Source: DAIPKP01 sp964539095
GTDB lineage: Bacteria; Synergistota; Synergistia; Synergistales; Aminiphilaceae
Length of the DNA stretch: 64,000 nt
Direction: 5' to 3'
Assembly (NCBI GenBank): GCA_964539095.1
Contig: CAZIFL010000003.1
Span: 62,001-126,000 of the forward strand
Numbering within the stretch: the first letter of the stretch is position 1; every line of letters begins with the position of its first letter. Of this stretch, positions 32,941 to 42,737 are shown piece after piece. The position numbers were made by a program, and so were the translations under genes. The notes under the pieces are model-generated. The model made no database searches. It saw only the letters and a program-made list of their open reading frames with translations, and was not told the origin of the DNA.

Positions 32941-34464
32941 ATGAAAGATAACAATACCTTTGCATTGGAAATGCGGCATATTTCGAAGGCCTTTCCCGGC
33001 GTTCAGGCTCTTCAGGATGTAAGCCTGGAGGTGTGTCCGGGAACGGTGCATGCCCTGATGGGAGAGAACGGGGCGGGAAAATCCACCCTCATGAAATGTC
33101 TTTTCGGACTTTACTCCATGGATGACGGGGAGGTTCTGCTTCAGGGGAAACCCGTCTCCATAGCCAACTCCCGGGAGGCTCTCGATCTGGGCATTTCGAT
33201 GATCCACCAGGAGTTGCACCCCATCCCTGATCGCTCGGTGATGGAAAACGTCTGGCTTGGCCGGGCCCCTCTCAAAAAGATCGGAAAGCTGCACTTCGTG
33301 GATAACAAGGTCATGCGCGAAAAGACCCAGAAGCTCTTCGAGGATCTGAATCTGGATATCAATCCCCGGAGCCTGGTGCGGGATCTCTCGGTCTCCAAGG
33401 TGCAGTCCATGGAGATCGCCAAGGCGGTCTCCTACAATGCCCGGATCATCGTTATGGATGAGCCCTCCTCCTCCCTTACGGGGCACGAGGTGGAGCACCT
33501 TTTTGGAATCATCCGGGATCTCAAGAGTCGGGGGATATCCATTATCTACATTTCTCACAAGATGGAAGAGATCCTCGAAATCGCAGATGACGTCACCATC
33601 ATGCGGGATGGCAAGAAAGTCGGTACCTGGCCTGCGGGAGAGCTTACCACGGACCTCATCATCTCACGAATGGTTGGGCGGGAGATGACCAACCGCTTTC
33701 CTCCCCGGAAAAACACCCCTTCAGAGCATGCGGTGCTGGAGGTGCGGGGGTATACCTCCCCCTTCCCCAAGTCCTTTCAGGATGTCTCTTTTACCCTGCG
33801 TCGGGGAGAGATCCTCGGGGTGGGAGGCCTTGTGGGAGCGCAGCGAACCGAGGTTATGGAGGCTCTCTTTGGTCTCCGCTCCCTGGCCTCCGGAGAGGTG
33901 CTCCTTTCTGGGAGCAAGGCGAATCTCTCCTCTCCCATCAAGGCGAAGGAGCATAAAATGGCCTTTCTCACCGAAGAGCGCCGCGCCACAGGGATCTTTC
34001 CGGTGCTCTCGGTGCAGTTCAACCTTGTAACCGCCCATCTGGCCTCCTACGTAGGACGCGGCAAACTTCTCGACCAGCGAGCCATACGCAGAGATGCCCG
34101 GGATGGAATTCAACGGCTTTCGGTGAAAACTCCCTCCCCTCGTGAGCTGATCCGCAATCTCTCAGGAGGGAATCAGCAGAAGGTGCTTCTTGCCCGGTGG
34201 CTTCTTACTAATCCGGAGATTCTTATTCTTGATGAGCCTACCCGTGGGATTGATGTGGGAGCCAAGTACGAGATCTACTCCATCATGGCGGATCTCGCAA
34301 ACCAGGGAAAGAGTATCATCATGATCTCTTCGGAGATGCCGGAACTCTTCGGCATGACGGATCGTATTCTCGTGATGAGCCAGGGGCGTCTTGCGGGGAT
34401 TGTAAATACTGCGGAGGCTACGGAAGAGGATGTCATGCGGCTGGCCACCAAGTATGTGGCTTGA
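32941..34464 (+). CDS. mglA: Galactose ABC importer ATPase
   Basis: A 507-residue double-NBD ATPase (E. coli MglA is 506). ATG 32941 follows GGAAGG; an earlier in-frame start at 32878 overlaps the intergenic hairpin. First NBD: HALMGENGAGKSTLMKCLFGL, signature LSVSKVQSMEIAKAVS, Walker B IIVMDEPSSSL. Second NBD: degenerate P-loop GGLVGAQRTEVMEALFGL, LSGGNQQKVLLARWLL and LILDEPTRGIDVGAK. It couples ATP hydrolysis to galactose uptake through MglC. 26 bp separate it from mglC. Confidence 0.93.
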   Translation: MKDNNTFALEMRHISKAFPGVQALQDVSLEVCPGTVHALMGENGAGKSTLMKCLFGLYSMDDGEVLLQGKPVSIANSREALDLGISMIHQELHPIPDRSVMENVWLGRAPLKKIGKLHFVDNKVMREKTQKLFEDLNLDINPRSLVRDLSVSKVQSMEIAKAVSYNARIIVMDEPSSSLTGHEVEHLFGIIRDLKSRGISIIYISHKMEEILEIADDVTIMRDGKKVGTWPAGELTTDLIISRMVGREMTNRFPPRKNTPSEHAVLEVRGYTSPFPKSFQDVSFTLRRGEILGVGGLVGAQRTEVMEALFGLRSLASGEVLLSGSKANLSSPIKAKEHKMAFLTEERRATGIFPVLSVQFNLVTAHLASYVGRGKLLDQRAIRRDARDGIQRLSVKTPSPRELIRNLSGGNQQKVLLARWLLTNPEILILDEPTRGIDVGAKYEIYSIMADLANQGKSIIMISSEMPELFGMTDRILVMSQGRLAGIVNTAEATEEDVMRLATKYVA

Positions 34465-34490
34465 TTGAGGGAGGAAGGGAAGAACTTTTT

Positions 34491-35501
34491 ATGGAAACGA
34501 AACGGACATTTCTCGGATCGTCGTTGCATTTTCTCTCGCAGAACGCCATTTTCGTGGTTCTCGTGGTTTTGGTACTCCTTATTGCGGTGGTGGATCCCCG
34601 GTTTTTATCCTTTTCTATTTTGCGAGATGTACTTATGCAGAGTTCCACCCGGGTTATCATGGCTCTGGGAGTGGCCTTCATCCTCATCACAGGAGGAGTG
34701 GACCTCTCCTCGGGGCGCATGGTGGGGTTTGCGGCGGTCATCTCCGCCTCCATGCTTCAGATCCCCGAATACGCCCGGCGATTCTATCCCGAGCTGCCGC
34801 ACCTGCCGGTGCTGCTCCCCATTATTCTGGCGGTGCTGGCCTGTATGCTCTTTGGCATGCTCAATGGGGTCATTGTGGCCAAGCTCAGCGTGCCTCCCTT
34901 TATCACCACCCTCGGCACCATGGTCATCGTCTACGGCATCAACTCCATCTACTTTGACATGGCTCCCAACAACTCCCAGCCTATCGGAGGGCTCCGGCCG
35001 GATTTCACTGCCCTGGGATCGGGGCGTCTTTTCAATATACCGGTGATCATTATCATCGCCCTGGTGGTGGCGGTGGTGGTGTGGATTCTCTTCAATAAAA
35101 CCCAGCTTGGGATGAACATGTACGCCATCGGGGGAAATCGGGAGGCCGCCATCGTCTCCGGGGTGAACGTTATCGCCACCCTGATTCTTCTCTACGCTAT
35201 CGCCGGAGCGCTTTACGGTGTGGCGGGGGTGCTTGAAGCGGCCCGTACCGGAGGGGCTACCAACAACTACGGTAACATGTACGAATTGGATGCCATTGCG
35301 GCCTGCGTGGTGGGGGGCGTCTCCACCACCGGGGGCGTGGGTACCGTGCCGGGAGTGCTTGCAGGGGTGCTCATCTTCGGGGTTATCAACTACGGTCTTA
35401 CCTTTATCGGCATCAATCCCTACTGGCAGCTTATCGTGAAGGGGATTATCATTGTGGCGGCGGTAGCCTTCGACATCCGCAAGTACATCGCCAAGCGATA
35501 G
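34491..35501 (+). CDS. mglC: Galactose ABC importer permease
   Basis: A 336-residue permease, the same length as E. coli MglC. ATG 34491 is preceded by a GGAGGAAGGGA tract. Family motifs: ALGVAFILITGGVDLSSGRM, FGMLNGVIVAKLSVPPFITTLGTM, YFDMAPNNSQPIGGL, AIGGNREAAIVSGVNV and GGVSTTGGVGTVPGVLAGVL. About 8-10 membrane helices. Last gene of the operon with a strong terminator. Confidence 0.93.
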   Translation: METKRTFLGSSLHFLSQNAIFVVLVVLVLLIAVVDPRFLSFSILRDVLMQSSTRVIMALGVAFILITGGVDLSSGRMVGFAAVISASMLQIPEYARRFYPELPHLPVLLPIILAVLACMLFGMLNGVIVAKLSVPPFITTLGTMVIVYGINSIYFDMAPNNSQPIGGLRPDFTALGSGRLFNIPVIIIIALVVAVVVWILFNKTQLGMNMYAIGGNREAAIVSGVNVIATLILLYAIAGALYGVAGVLEAARTGGATNNYGNMYELDAIAACVVGGVSTTGGVGTVPGVLAGVLIFGVINYGLTFIGINPYWQLIVKGIIIVAAVAFDIRKYIAKR

Positions 35502-35533
35502 GTTTTTTTCGCCATGTTCCCATGAGGAACCCC

Positions 35534-35573
35534 AAAGCCCTTCGGTTTTTTCAAGCCGGAGGGCTTTGTTTTG
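35534..35573 (+). terminator. mglBAC terminator
   Basis: AAAGCCCTTCGG (35534-35545) pairs with CCGGAGGGCTTT (35556-35567) with one G-T pair, then GTTTTGT. Confidence 0.85.
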
Positions 35574-35648
35574 TATTGTCTTCCACGCTTTTTTGAACTA
35601 CACTTTACCAAGGAAAAGCTGTGGCATGAGCAAAGGAGGAATGCGCCC

Positions 35649-37373
35649 ATGACGATAGAGACATTGCTCGGGGTGGCCCGGGGAGATGCTGAGGCGGATC
35701 TGGTGCTTCGTGGGGCCCGGATCGCCAATGTCTGCACTCTGGAGTACGAAGAGGCAGAGGTGGCTATCCACAAGGGGTATATCGCGGGGGTAGGAAAGGG
35801 ATACCGGGGGAGACGAGAAGAAGATCTTTCCGGGCTCGTACTGGCTCCGGGTTTTCTCGACGGACACTGCCATATTGAGAGCACCATGCTCACTCCTGCG
35901 GGTTTTGCAGAGCTGGCCATTATTCGCGGCACCACCGCAGTGGCGGCGGATCCCCACGAAATCGCCAATACCCTGGGGATGAAGGGGATTGAGTTCATGT
36001 GGCGGGAGAGCCTGGACTGCCCGGTGGATATCTTCTATACCGCCCCCTCCTGCGTTCCCGCCTCCTCCTTTGAGACCCCTCTGGAGCCTCTTGATGCGGG
36101 GGCTTTAGAAGAGATGTTTGCCCGGGGATGGTGCGACTCTCTGGGGGAGGTGATGAACTATCCCGGGGTGATTCAGGGGGATCCTGTCCTCTGGGCCAAG
36201 CTTTACGTCACGGGGAAGCGCCCTCGGTCGGGGCACGCTCCGGGGCTCCGGGGCAAGGATCTCTGCGCCTACCTTCTCTCGGGGTGCGATTCGGATCACG
36301 AGAGCTTTACCCTGGAGGAGGGGTTGGAAAAGCTCCGACGGGGGATGTGGCTCATGATCCGGGAGGGGGCCACAGAACATAATCTTGAGGAGCTTGCCTC
36401 TCTGGTGCGGGAGAGCGAGGCTCGCATCAGCCGCTGCATGATGGTGAGCGATGATCTTTCCGCCCGATATCTCCGAGAGACCGGGCATATGGACGTGAAG
36501 ATCCGCCGGGCCATAGAGCTGGGGATCTCCCCTCTTGCGGCGCTGCGGATGGTGACCCTCTCTCCGGCGGAGTATTTCGGCTGGAAGGATCGGGGGGCCC
36601 TCGTGCCGGGGCGTAGGGCAGATCTGGTGGCGGTGGATTCCCTGGAGAGCTGCGGGGTGCAGAAGGTCTGGAAAGATGGGGAGCTGGTGGTCTCTGAAGG
36701 AAAGCTGCTTCAGGGAAAAATACCCCGGATGCCTTTTCCTCTTCCGGAGAGCCGAAGCATTTCGGTACCTCGGGAGGAGGATTTCCGACTTCCCGTGCCT
36801 CCGGGGGCAAAGGTTCGGGTGCTGGGGCTTCGGCCGGGGCAGGTGGTGACGGAGCATCTCATCATGGAGCCCACGCTGCAGGATGGCTGTGCTGTGGCGG
36901 ACCCGTCACGGGATCTTGCCTTTCTTGCGGTGTTGGAGAAAAATCAGGGCACCGGACGGCTGGGAGTCGGCTTTGTCTCCGGGCTGGGGCTCCAGGAGGG
37001 GGCGCTCTTCTCTTCGGTGGCTCACGATGCCCATAATTTTGTGGTGGCGGGGGTGGATATTTCCTCCATTCTCAAGGCCTTTGCATATCTTATTGAGCAG
37101 GGGGGTGGTATCGGAGCGGTGCGGGACTGTGCGCTTTTGGCATCTCTGGATCTTCCCGTGGGAGGGCTCATGAATCCCTCCGAGGGAGATGACGTCATTG
37201 CAGGGCTTGAAGCGGCGGAGCGAGGGGCGGCGGAGCTGGGAACGAAGCTGGGTCATCCCTTCATGGCGTTGAGCTTTCTCTCCCTCTCGGTGATTCCGGA
37301 ACTCAAGCTCACCGATCAAGGGTACGTGGATTTGGGCCGGGGAGGGCATCAGCCTCTCTTTGTGCAGGATTGA
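35649..37373 (+). CDS. ade: Adenine deaminase
   Basis: A 574-residue amidohydrolase that converts adenine to hypoxanthine and ammonia. ATG 35649 with AAGGAGG upstream; the frame to 35571 runs into the mgl terminator. Diagnostic motifs: APGFLDGHCHIESTML (metal HxH), FAELAIIRGTTAVAADPHEIANTLG, SDDLSARYLRETGHMD, APCVPASSFETP-like region (TAPSCVPASSFETPLE) and the C-terminal SVAHDAHNFVVAGVDISSIL and GGLMNPSEGDDVIAGLE typical of Ade. It is followed 32 bp later by a purine permease, giving an uptake-and-deamination unit. Confidence 0.95.
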   Translation: MTIETLLGVARGDAEADLVLRGARIANVCTLEYEEAEVAIHKGYIAGVGKGYRGRREEDLSGLVLAPGFLDGHCHIESTMLTPAGFAELAIIRGTTAVAADPHEIANTLGMKGIEFMWRESLDCPVDIFYTAPSCVPASSFETPLEPLDAGALEEMFARGWCDSLGEVMNYPGVIQGDPVLWAKLYVTGKRPRSGHAPGLRGKDLCAYLLSGCDSDHESFTLEEGLEKLRRGMWLMIREGATEHNLEELASLVRESEARISRCMMVSDDLSARYLRETGHMDVKIRRAIELGISPLAALRMVTLSPAEYFGWKDRGALVPGRRADLVAVDSLESCGVQKVWKDGELVVSEGKLLQGKIPRMPFPLPESRSISVPREEDFRLPVPPGAKVRVLGLRPGQVVTEHLIMEPTLQDGCAVADPSRDLAFLAVLEKNQGTGRLGVGFVSGLGLQEGALFSSVAHDAHNFVVAGVDISSILKAFAYLIEQGGGIGAVRDCALLASLDLPVGGLMNPSEGDDVIAGLEAAERGAAELGTKLGHPFMALSFLSLSVIPELKLTDQGYVDLGRGGHQPLFVQD

Positions 37374-37405
37374 TTTATTCTAATTATTTTTAAGGAGGAA
37401 TCGTC

Positions 37406-38707
37406 ATGGCATCATGGTTTGAAAGTCAGTTTAAACTTAAAGAAGCGGGCAGCGACGTTAAAACCGAAATCCTTGCGGGAATTACCACCTTCATGACCAT
37501 GGGGTACATTATCTTCGTCAACCCCGGCATTCTTCAGAATACCGGCATGCCCTTCGGAGCCCTCATGACCGCCACCTGCCTCGCCAGCGCTCTGGCGACC
37601 TTTCTCATGGCCTTTATGGCGAACTATCCCATCGCCCTTGCTCCGGGGATGGGTTTGAACGCCTTCTTCGCCTTCGGGGTGGTGCTCGGCATGGGGATCT
37701 CCTGGCAGGTGGCTCTGGCGGCCATCTTTATTGAGGGTATTCTCTTCATCCTCCTGACTCTTACGAAGGTTCGGGAGAGCATTGTCAACGGCATCCCCCA
37801 ATCGCTCAAGATAGGTATCTCCACGGGGATCGGTCTTTTCATCGCCTTCATCGGGTTGCAGAGTGCGGGGGTTATCGTCAAGAACGATGCGGTGCTGGTG
37901 GGGTTGGGGAATCTCACCTCCCCCGAGGTTCTTCTCGCCTGCCTGGGATTCTTCATCATGGTGGCTCTGGAGGTGCGCAAGATTCGGGGATCCATTCTCT
38001 GGGGGATCCTCGCCATCACCGCCATCGCCGTCTTTACCGGGGTGGCTCAGGCTCCCGAGGGGTTTGTCTCCACCCCTCCGTCGGTGATGCCCATCTTTGC
38101 CAAGATGGACTTCTCGGGCCTCGCCAACCCCAACTTCTGGATTGTGGTCTTCTCCTTCTTCTTTGTGGATTTCTTCGACACCGTGGGAACCTTGGTGGGT
38201 GTGACGAACCGGGCGGGGATGTTGGATAGCCAGGGACGTCTCCCCAGGGCCCGGCAGGCTCTCATGGCGGACGCCATAGGAACCACCGCTGGAGCCGTGT
38301 TGGGAACCTCTACAGTAACCTCCTACGTGGAGAGCGCCAGCGGTGTGGAGCAGGGAGGCCGCACGGGGCTCACTGCCCTGGTGACGGGGATTCTCTTCCT
38401 TCTGGCCCTCTTCTTCTCCCCCGTGGTGGCCATCGTTCCCGCATGTGCCACCGCTCCCGCTCTCGTGCTGGTGGGGATCTTCATGATGGCGAGCCTCAAG
38501 GATCTCGATTTCGGAGATTGGACGGAGTTTGTCCCCGCCAGCGTGGCCATCTTCGTTATGCCCTTCAGCTACAGCATCGCCCACGGTATTGAGTTTAGCT
38601 TCATCTCCTACGTGGTGATCAAGATTCTCGGAGGACGGCATAAAGATGTGAGCCCCATCATGCTCGCCCTGGCGGTGCTCTTCGTGCTCAAGGAAGTTTT
38701 CTTCTAG
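37406..38707 (+). CDS. AzgA-type adenine/hypoxanthine/guanine permease
   Basis: A 433-residue NCS2 (xanthine/uracil permease superfamily) transporter of the AzgA/GhxP/AdeP branch. ATG 37406 has GGAGGAAT upstream. Family segments: VKTEILAGITTFMTMGYIIF, ALAPGMGLNAFFAFGVVLGMG, IPQSLKIGISTGIGLFIAFIGLQSAG, FFFVDFFDTVGTLVGVTNRAGM and TSTVTSYVESASGVEQGGRTGL, which include the substrate-site strand residues of this branch. About 12-14 membrane helices. With ade it supplies purine bases. Confidence 0.94.
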   Translation: MASWFESQFKLKEAGSDVKTEILAGITTFMTMGYIIFVNPGILQNTGMPFGALMTATCLASALATFLMAFMANYPIALAPGMGLNAFFAFGVVLGMGISWQVALAAIFIEGILFILLTLTKVRESIVNGIPQSLKIGISTGIGLFIAFIGLQSAGVIVKNDAVLVGLGNLTSPEVLLACLGFFIMVALEVRKIRGSILWGILAITAIAVFTGVAQAPEGFVSTPPSVMPIFAKMDFSGLANPNFWIVVFSFFFVDFFDTVGTLVGVTNRAGMLDSQGRLPRARQALMADAIGTTAGAVLGTSTVTSYVESASGVEQGGRTGLTALVTGILFLLALFFSPVVAIVPACATAPALVLVGIFMMASLKDLDFGDWTEFVPASVAIFVMPFSYSIAHGIEFSFISYVVIKILGGRHKDVSPIMLALAVLFVLKEVFF

Positions 38708-38726
38708 GATTACAGGATCTCTGCAG

Positions 38727-38759
38727 CAAGCTCCCGGAGTGTACAACTTCGGGAGCTTG
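38727..38759. terminator. Bidirectional terminator between purine permease and galK
   Basis: Perfect 10-bp stem CAAGCTCCCG (38727-38736) / CGGGAGCTTG (38750-38759), 13-nt loop, between convergent genes. T-runs are weak on both sides. Confidence 0.6.
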
Positions 38760-38803
38760 TTGCCAGCTCTTTCGAAGTATCTCAAAATGTCCCGTACCGT
38801 TTT

Positions 38804-39979
38804 TTATCCAATCCGTCCCGCCCCTCCGGGGATAGAGGCCCGGTAGATGCGGCACTCCCGCTCCATGTGGAGGAGATATGCCCGGCTTATCTCCTCTTCG
38901 AAGTCCGAGGCTCCTTCGTGACGTACCAGGGCTACCGCACACCCTCCGAACCCTGCCCCGGTCATTCGGGCTCCATCGCAGGCGGGGTGTTGCCAGCAGC
39001 ATTCCACGAGACAATCCAGCTCCCGGCAGGAGACCTCGTAATCGAACTGCAGGGAGAGATGTGATCGGTTCATGAGCCTGCCGAAGCTCTTCAGGTCCCC
39101 CGTCTCCAGAACCTGGGCGGCCCTCTGGGTACGGTGATTTTCCAGAATCACATGCCGGGCCCTTCGGCGAAGCAGGGGATCCGAAAGTTTCGGCGCCAGG
39201 GGGGCGAACTCCTCCGGGGATATCTCCCCCAGAGCCTGCCAGCTCCCCCATGCTTGCAGCTCCTGCAATGCCTTGGTGCACTCCTCCCGGCGGAGGTTGT
39301 ACCCCGAGGTGGTAAGCTCCCGGCTCTTCCGGGAGTCTAAAATGAAAAGAACATGCTCTTTAAGAGGCACCGGAATGGATCGGTACTCCAGGGTCTGGGA
39401 GTTCAGAAAAAGGGCGTGTTCCGGGGTGCCCAGGGCGATGGCGCACTGATCCATGATCCCCGACTGCACCCCCATAAAGCGGTTTTCCGCCTCCTGCCCC
39501 AGCTTTGCCAGAGTGAGGGCTTCCGGGGCTTCCAGGGGAAAGCCGAAGAGATCCTGGAGAATCACCCCGGTGAGCACCTCCAGAGCGGCGGAGGAGGAGA
39601 GCCCCCCTCCGGCGGGGAGATCTCCCCAGAAGAGAGCCTCGAACCCTGAAGGGAGGGTGTGCCCGTGGTTCCGAAAGGCCCAGAGCACCCCCTTGGGATA
39701 GTTGGCCCAGCCATCCTCTTTCCGGTAGACCAGATCTTCCAGAGAGAAGCTCACCGGCTCCGGTGTGGGGAAGTTCTCCGAGGAGAGCCGTACCAGAGAA
39801 TCCTCCCGTAGCCGGACGGCGGCCCGGATGCCGAAGGATATGGGGGCGGGGAGCACGTATCCTCCGTGACAGTCTGTGTGTTCTCCGATAAGATTGACCC
39901 GTCCCGGAGCGGCGTAGAGCCTTGTTTGCCAGGCATCGCCGAAGCGGGAGGCAAAGCGTTGTCGCAGTTTTTCGTGCAT
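38804..39979 (-). CDS. galK: Galactokinase
   Basis: A 391-residue GHMP kinase phosphorylating galactose at C1. Galactokinase signature PGRVNLIGEHTDCHGGYVLP (near 26), ATP motif PAGGGLSSSAALEV (near 122), catalytic Asp in GVQSGIMDQCAIALG, and C-terminal GARMTGAGFGGCAVALV. ATG 39979 has AAGGAGG. Transcribed away from galT; the 196-bp gap contains both starts. Feeds GalT after MglBAC uptake. Confidence 0.95.
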   Translation of the reverse strand: MHEKLRQRFASRFGDAWQTRLYAAPGRVNLIGEHTDCHGGYVLPAPISFGIRAAVRLREDSLVRLSSENFPTPEPVSFSLEDLVYRKEDGWANYPKGVLWAFRNHGHTLPSGFEALFWGDLPAGGGLSSSAALEVLTGVILQDLFGFPLEAPEALTLAKLGQEAENRFMGVQSGIMDQCAIALGTPEHALFLNSQTLEYRSIPVPLKEHVLFILDSRKSRELTTSGYNLRREECTKALQELQAWGSWQALGEISPEEFAPLAPKLSDPLLRRRARHVILENHRTQRAAQVLETGDLKSFGRLMNRSHLSLQFDYEVSCRELDCLVECCWQHPACDGARMTGAGFGGCAVALVRHEGASDFEEEISRAYLLHMERECRIYRASIPGGAGRIG

Positions 39980-40175
39980 GAAAGAATCCTCCTTAGGGTC
40001 TTTTACAGGTGAACTCGCTTCATTTCATTCTACAGGGAGGAGAAGTCCGTGGCCAGTGAAAAAATGATGGCCAGAAAGAAGCTGATGCGTGGTGGTTGCG
40101 TGATAACTGCGTGGTAGCGGTGAGGATAAGCATAGGGAGGTAGATATTCGTGATGAGAAAGGGGGCCTGGGGAAG

Positions 40176-41729
40176 GTGAAAGATGATGATGGTATCAGCT
40201 CTCTCGTACGATCTCTGGTAGCCTGGGGCGTGCGGCATGACCTGGGGGAGGAGGAGGATTATATCCCCCTCTGCAACACCTTCTTCGGTCTTCTTGGAGT
40301 GGAAGAGCCCTTGGGGGAGGAGTTTCGGCAACTCGAAAGCTCCGAAGAGGTTCTCTCCCTTCTGGAGGAGCTGGCCTCTCTTCTTCGGGAGCGGGGGCAC
40401 CCCTGGGGTGATATGGAGGGGGAGGGATTCGTCAGCCGGATCATGGGAGTGCTCACCCCCCGAAACGCCGAGGTGAATCGCTGTTTTCGGGAGCAGGAAA
40501 CCCAAGAAGGGGCTGAAGAGGCAGTAAACTGGTTCTATCGGATCTCCTCCAACTCCCTCTATATCCGTCACGATCTGGTGGCCCGGAATCTGCACTGGCA
40601 GGTTCCTTCCACCTACGGCACCATGCAGATCACCATCAACTGCTCCAAGCCCGAGAAGGATCCCCGGGATATCCGGGCCGCCCGGGAGAGGCGAAGCTCC
40701 TCCTACCCCCTCTGTCTTCTCTGCGTGGAGAACGCCGGCTATTGGGGGCATCCGGGGCATCCCGAGCGGAGCAACCACCGGCTCGTTTCTCTGGATATTG
40801 ATGGGGAGCCCTGGTATCTCCAGTTCTCCCCCTACGTCTACTACCACCAGCACAGCATCCTTCTCTCCCGGGAGCATCGCCCCATGGCCATCACGGATCG
40901 CAGCATCCCCCGGATCTGCGCCTTTCTGGAGCGATTTCCTCATATGTTTCTCGGCTCCAACGGGGACCTTCCCATCGTGGGGGGCTCCATTCTCGGGCAC
41001 GATCACTTTCAGGGGGGCACCTGGCACTTCCCCGTGGAGGATGCCTCCATCTGGGGGAGAGCCCGGCACGGAGCGGTCACGCTGGAGCTTCCGCGGTGGC
41101 CCCTCTCGATTATCCGCCTGCGGAGCGAAAATCCCCGGATGCTGGAAGAGCTGGGATGGCAGCTTATCCAGTTCTGGCGGGGGTATGAAGATCGCGAGCG
41201 CCAGATCCTTCCCTTCACCGAGGATGCCCAGGGGCGAGAGGAGCACAGCACCGTAACCCTCATCGGCCGTCGCCGGGAAAAGGCCTGGGAGATGGATCTG
41301 GTGCTCCGGAACAACCGCACCACCCCGGAGCGCCCGGAAGGGCTCTTTCACGTACACCCTCGGCGGCATCACATTAAAAAAGAGAACATCGGCCTCATCG
41401 AGGTGATGGGGCTGGCGGTGCTTCCGGGGAGGCTTAAGAGCGAGCTGGAGCAGATGCGGGAAGTCCTTGCGGGAAGCCGGAAGCGAGATTCTCTTCCGGA
41501 GGGTTTCCCCCACGCAACATGGCTGGAATCGCTGCAGAAAGAATTTCCCGCTCCATTAGAACCCTCTTGGGCTGAGGAGCTGCTACGGCGCCGCTGTGGT
41601 GAGATCTTCTGCCAGGGGTTGGAAGATTGCGGAGTCTTTCCCGATACCCCCTCGGGACACCGGGGGATGAAGCGCTTTCTTGAGAAGGCAGCGGAGCAGT
41701 GCTCTCTTCCGGGAAAGCTTCTGGAGTGA
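40176..41729 (+). CDS. galT: Galactose-1-phosphate uridylyltransferase (class 2)
   Basis: A 517-residue GalT of the low-GC/class 2 family, longer than the 350-residue class 1 enzyme. Catalytic region GGSILGHDHFQGGTWHFPVE contains the HxHxQ-type triad in the form GHDHFQGG. Also NCSKPEKDPRDIRAA, CLLCVENAGYWGHPGHPERSNHR and IGLIEVMGLAVLPGRL. GTG 40176 is used; the region is open further upstream and a non-standard ATT at 40147 sits just behind GGGAGG, so the N-terminus could be about 10 residues longer. No UDP-glucose epimerase is seen in the window. Confidence 0.94.
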   Translation: MKDDDGISSLVRSLVAWGVRHDLGEEEDYIPLCNTFFGLLGVEEPLGEEFRQLESSEEVLSLLEELASLLRERGHPWGDMEGEGFVSRIMGVLTPRNAEVNRCFREQETQEGAEEAVNWFYRISSNSLYIRHDLVARNLHWQVPSTYGTMQITINCSKPEKDPRDIRAARERRSSSYPLCLLCVENAGYWGHPGHPERSNHRLVSLDIDGEPWYLQFSPYVYYHQHSILLSREHRPMAITDRSIPRICAFLERFPHMFLGSNGDLPIVGGSILGHDHFQGGTWHFPVEDASIWGRARHGAVTLELPRWPLSIIRLRSENPRMLEELGWQLIQFWRGYEDRERQILPFTEDAQGREEHSTVTLIGRRREKAWEMDLVLRNNRTTPERPEGLFHVHPRRHHIKKENIGLIEVMGLAVLPGRLKSELEQMREVLAGSRKRDSLPEGFPHATWLESLQKEFPAPLEPSWAEELLRRRCGEIFCQGLEDCGVFPDTPSGHRGMKRFLEKAAEQCSLPGKLLE

Positions 41730-41831
41730 TATTTCATATTTATTAGAGATGTTCGAAGATGGGGCGGCGTTTTCGAGAGGGTTTGAACCGAAAACCTTGA
41801 GGGAAAGGCCGGAAGAAGGAGGTGCTTTTGT

Positions 41832-42737
41832 ATGAAAAGCCGAAGCAGTGCGGTGCTTTTTGTTCTTGTGGGATTGTTGCTCGGAGGATTCCTCTTCCAA
41901 GCCTTTCCGGGCCATGCCGCAGAAGAGCCCGGTATCCGCTGGGGGGAGGATCGCATCGTTGCCTTGGGGCAGGCAGTAGGCCCCTCCGGAGCGGCCTCTC
42001 CCGGAAGTGCCCGGCTTCTCGCCCGGCGGGGAGCGGTGATGGATCTGCAGCGTAATCTTCTGGAGTACGTTCAGGGGGTGCGGGTGGATGCGAAAACCAC
42101 CATGGAAAACTACATGGCCCACGACGAGGTACGCACCTCGGTGGAAGGCACCATCAAGGGGGTGGAAATCTGGCGAAGCTCCTGGGATGGGGAGATCTAC
42201 AGCGTCTGGGGAGGCTTTTCGCTGCAGAAGGTTCGCCAAGCCGGAGCCCCCCGCATCCCCGGCCTGGCCTCCCGAAGCGTCCCCTCCTATGATGAAAAAG
42301 GATACTCTTCCCTGGTGCTCGATCTGGGGGATATCCCCTTTGAGCCTTCCCTGGTGATCTCCATCCGCTCCGCCTCGGGAAAAAAGATCTACGGCCCGGA
42401 GTTTGTGGATGAGGCCTCCTTCGTGGAGAGGGGGATGTGTCGCTATGAGGAGCACGGGGGCTCCTGGAAGAGCAGCTTCCTCCCCTCTTTTCTGAAGGGT
42501 ACCCCCGCATGGGCGGAGGAGAAGGCCCTGGTGATCTCTCAGGATATCCACATGAACGATGCGGGGGAGATCGTTATCTCTGACGAAGCGGCGGAGGTGA
42601 TTGAGCGCAACTCCTTTGATTTCCGCATCCCCTGTGAAGTGACGGTGATCACCAAAACAGCTGCCCTTCGGGGATTTCTGGATTCGTTCTTTGTCTTCCG
42701 CGCATCGTCGAATCCGGGGTCTGTGGAAAACAGATGA
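41832..42737 (+). CDS. Secreted LPP20-like protein
   Basis: A 301-residue exported protein. Signal peptide SSAVLFVLVGLLLGGFLFQAFPGHA with a likely AxA cleavage and no lipobox Cys. The mature N-terminus has the LPP20/FlgT-like pattern: VALGQAVGPSGAASPGSARLLARRGAVMDLQRNLLEYVQGVRVDAKTTM, where an Ala/Arg-rich helix follows a short strand. The C-terminal half is beta-rich (LVLDLGDIPFEPSLVISIRS). Members of this family are envelope proteins, some linked to flagellar or membrane assembly; the role here is unknown. It overlaps the next gene by 4 bp (ATGA), so it may be a periplasmic partner of the CHASE2 sensor. Confidence 0.75.
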   Translation: MKSRSSAVLFVLVGLLLGGFLFQAFPGHAAEEPGIRWGEDRIVALGQAVGPSGAASPGSARLLARRGAVMDLQRNLLEYVQGVRVDAKTTMENYMAHDEVRTSVEGTIKGVEIWRSSWDGEIYSVWGGFSLQKVRQAGAPRIPGLASRSVPSYDEKGYSSLVLDLGDIPFEPSLVISIRSASGKKIYGPEFVDEASFVERGMCRYEEHGGSWKSSFLPSFLKGTPAWAEEKALVISQDIHMNDAGEIVISDEAAEVIERNSFDFRIPCEVTVITKTAALRGFLDSFFVFRASSNPGSVENR

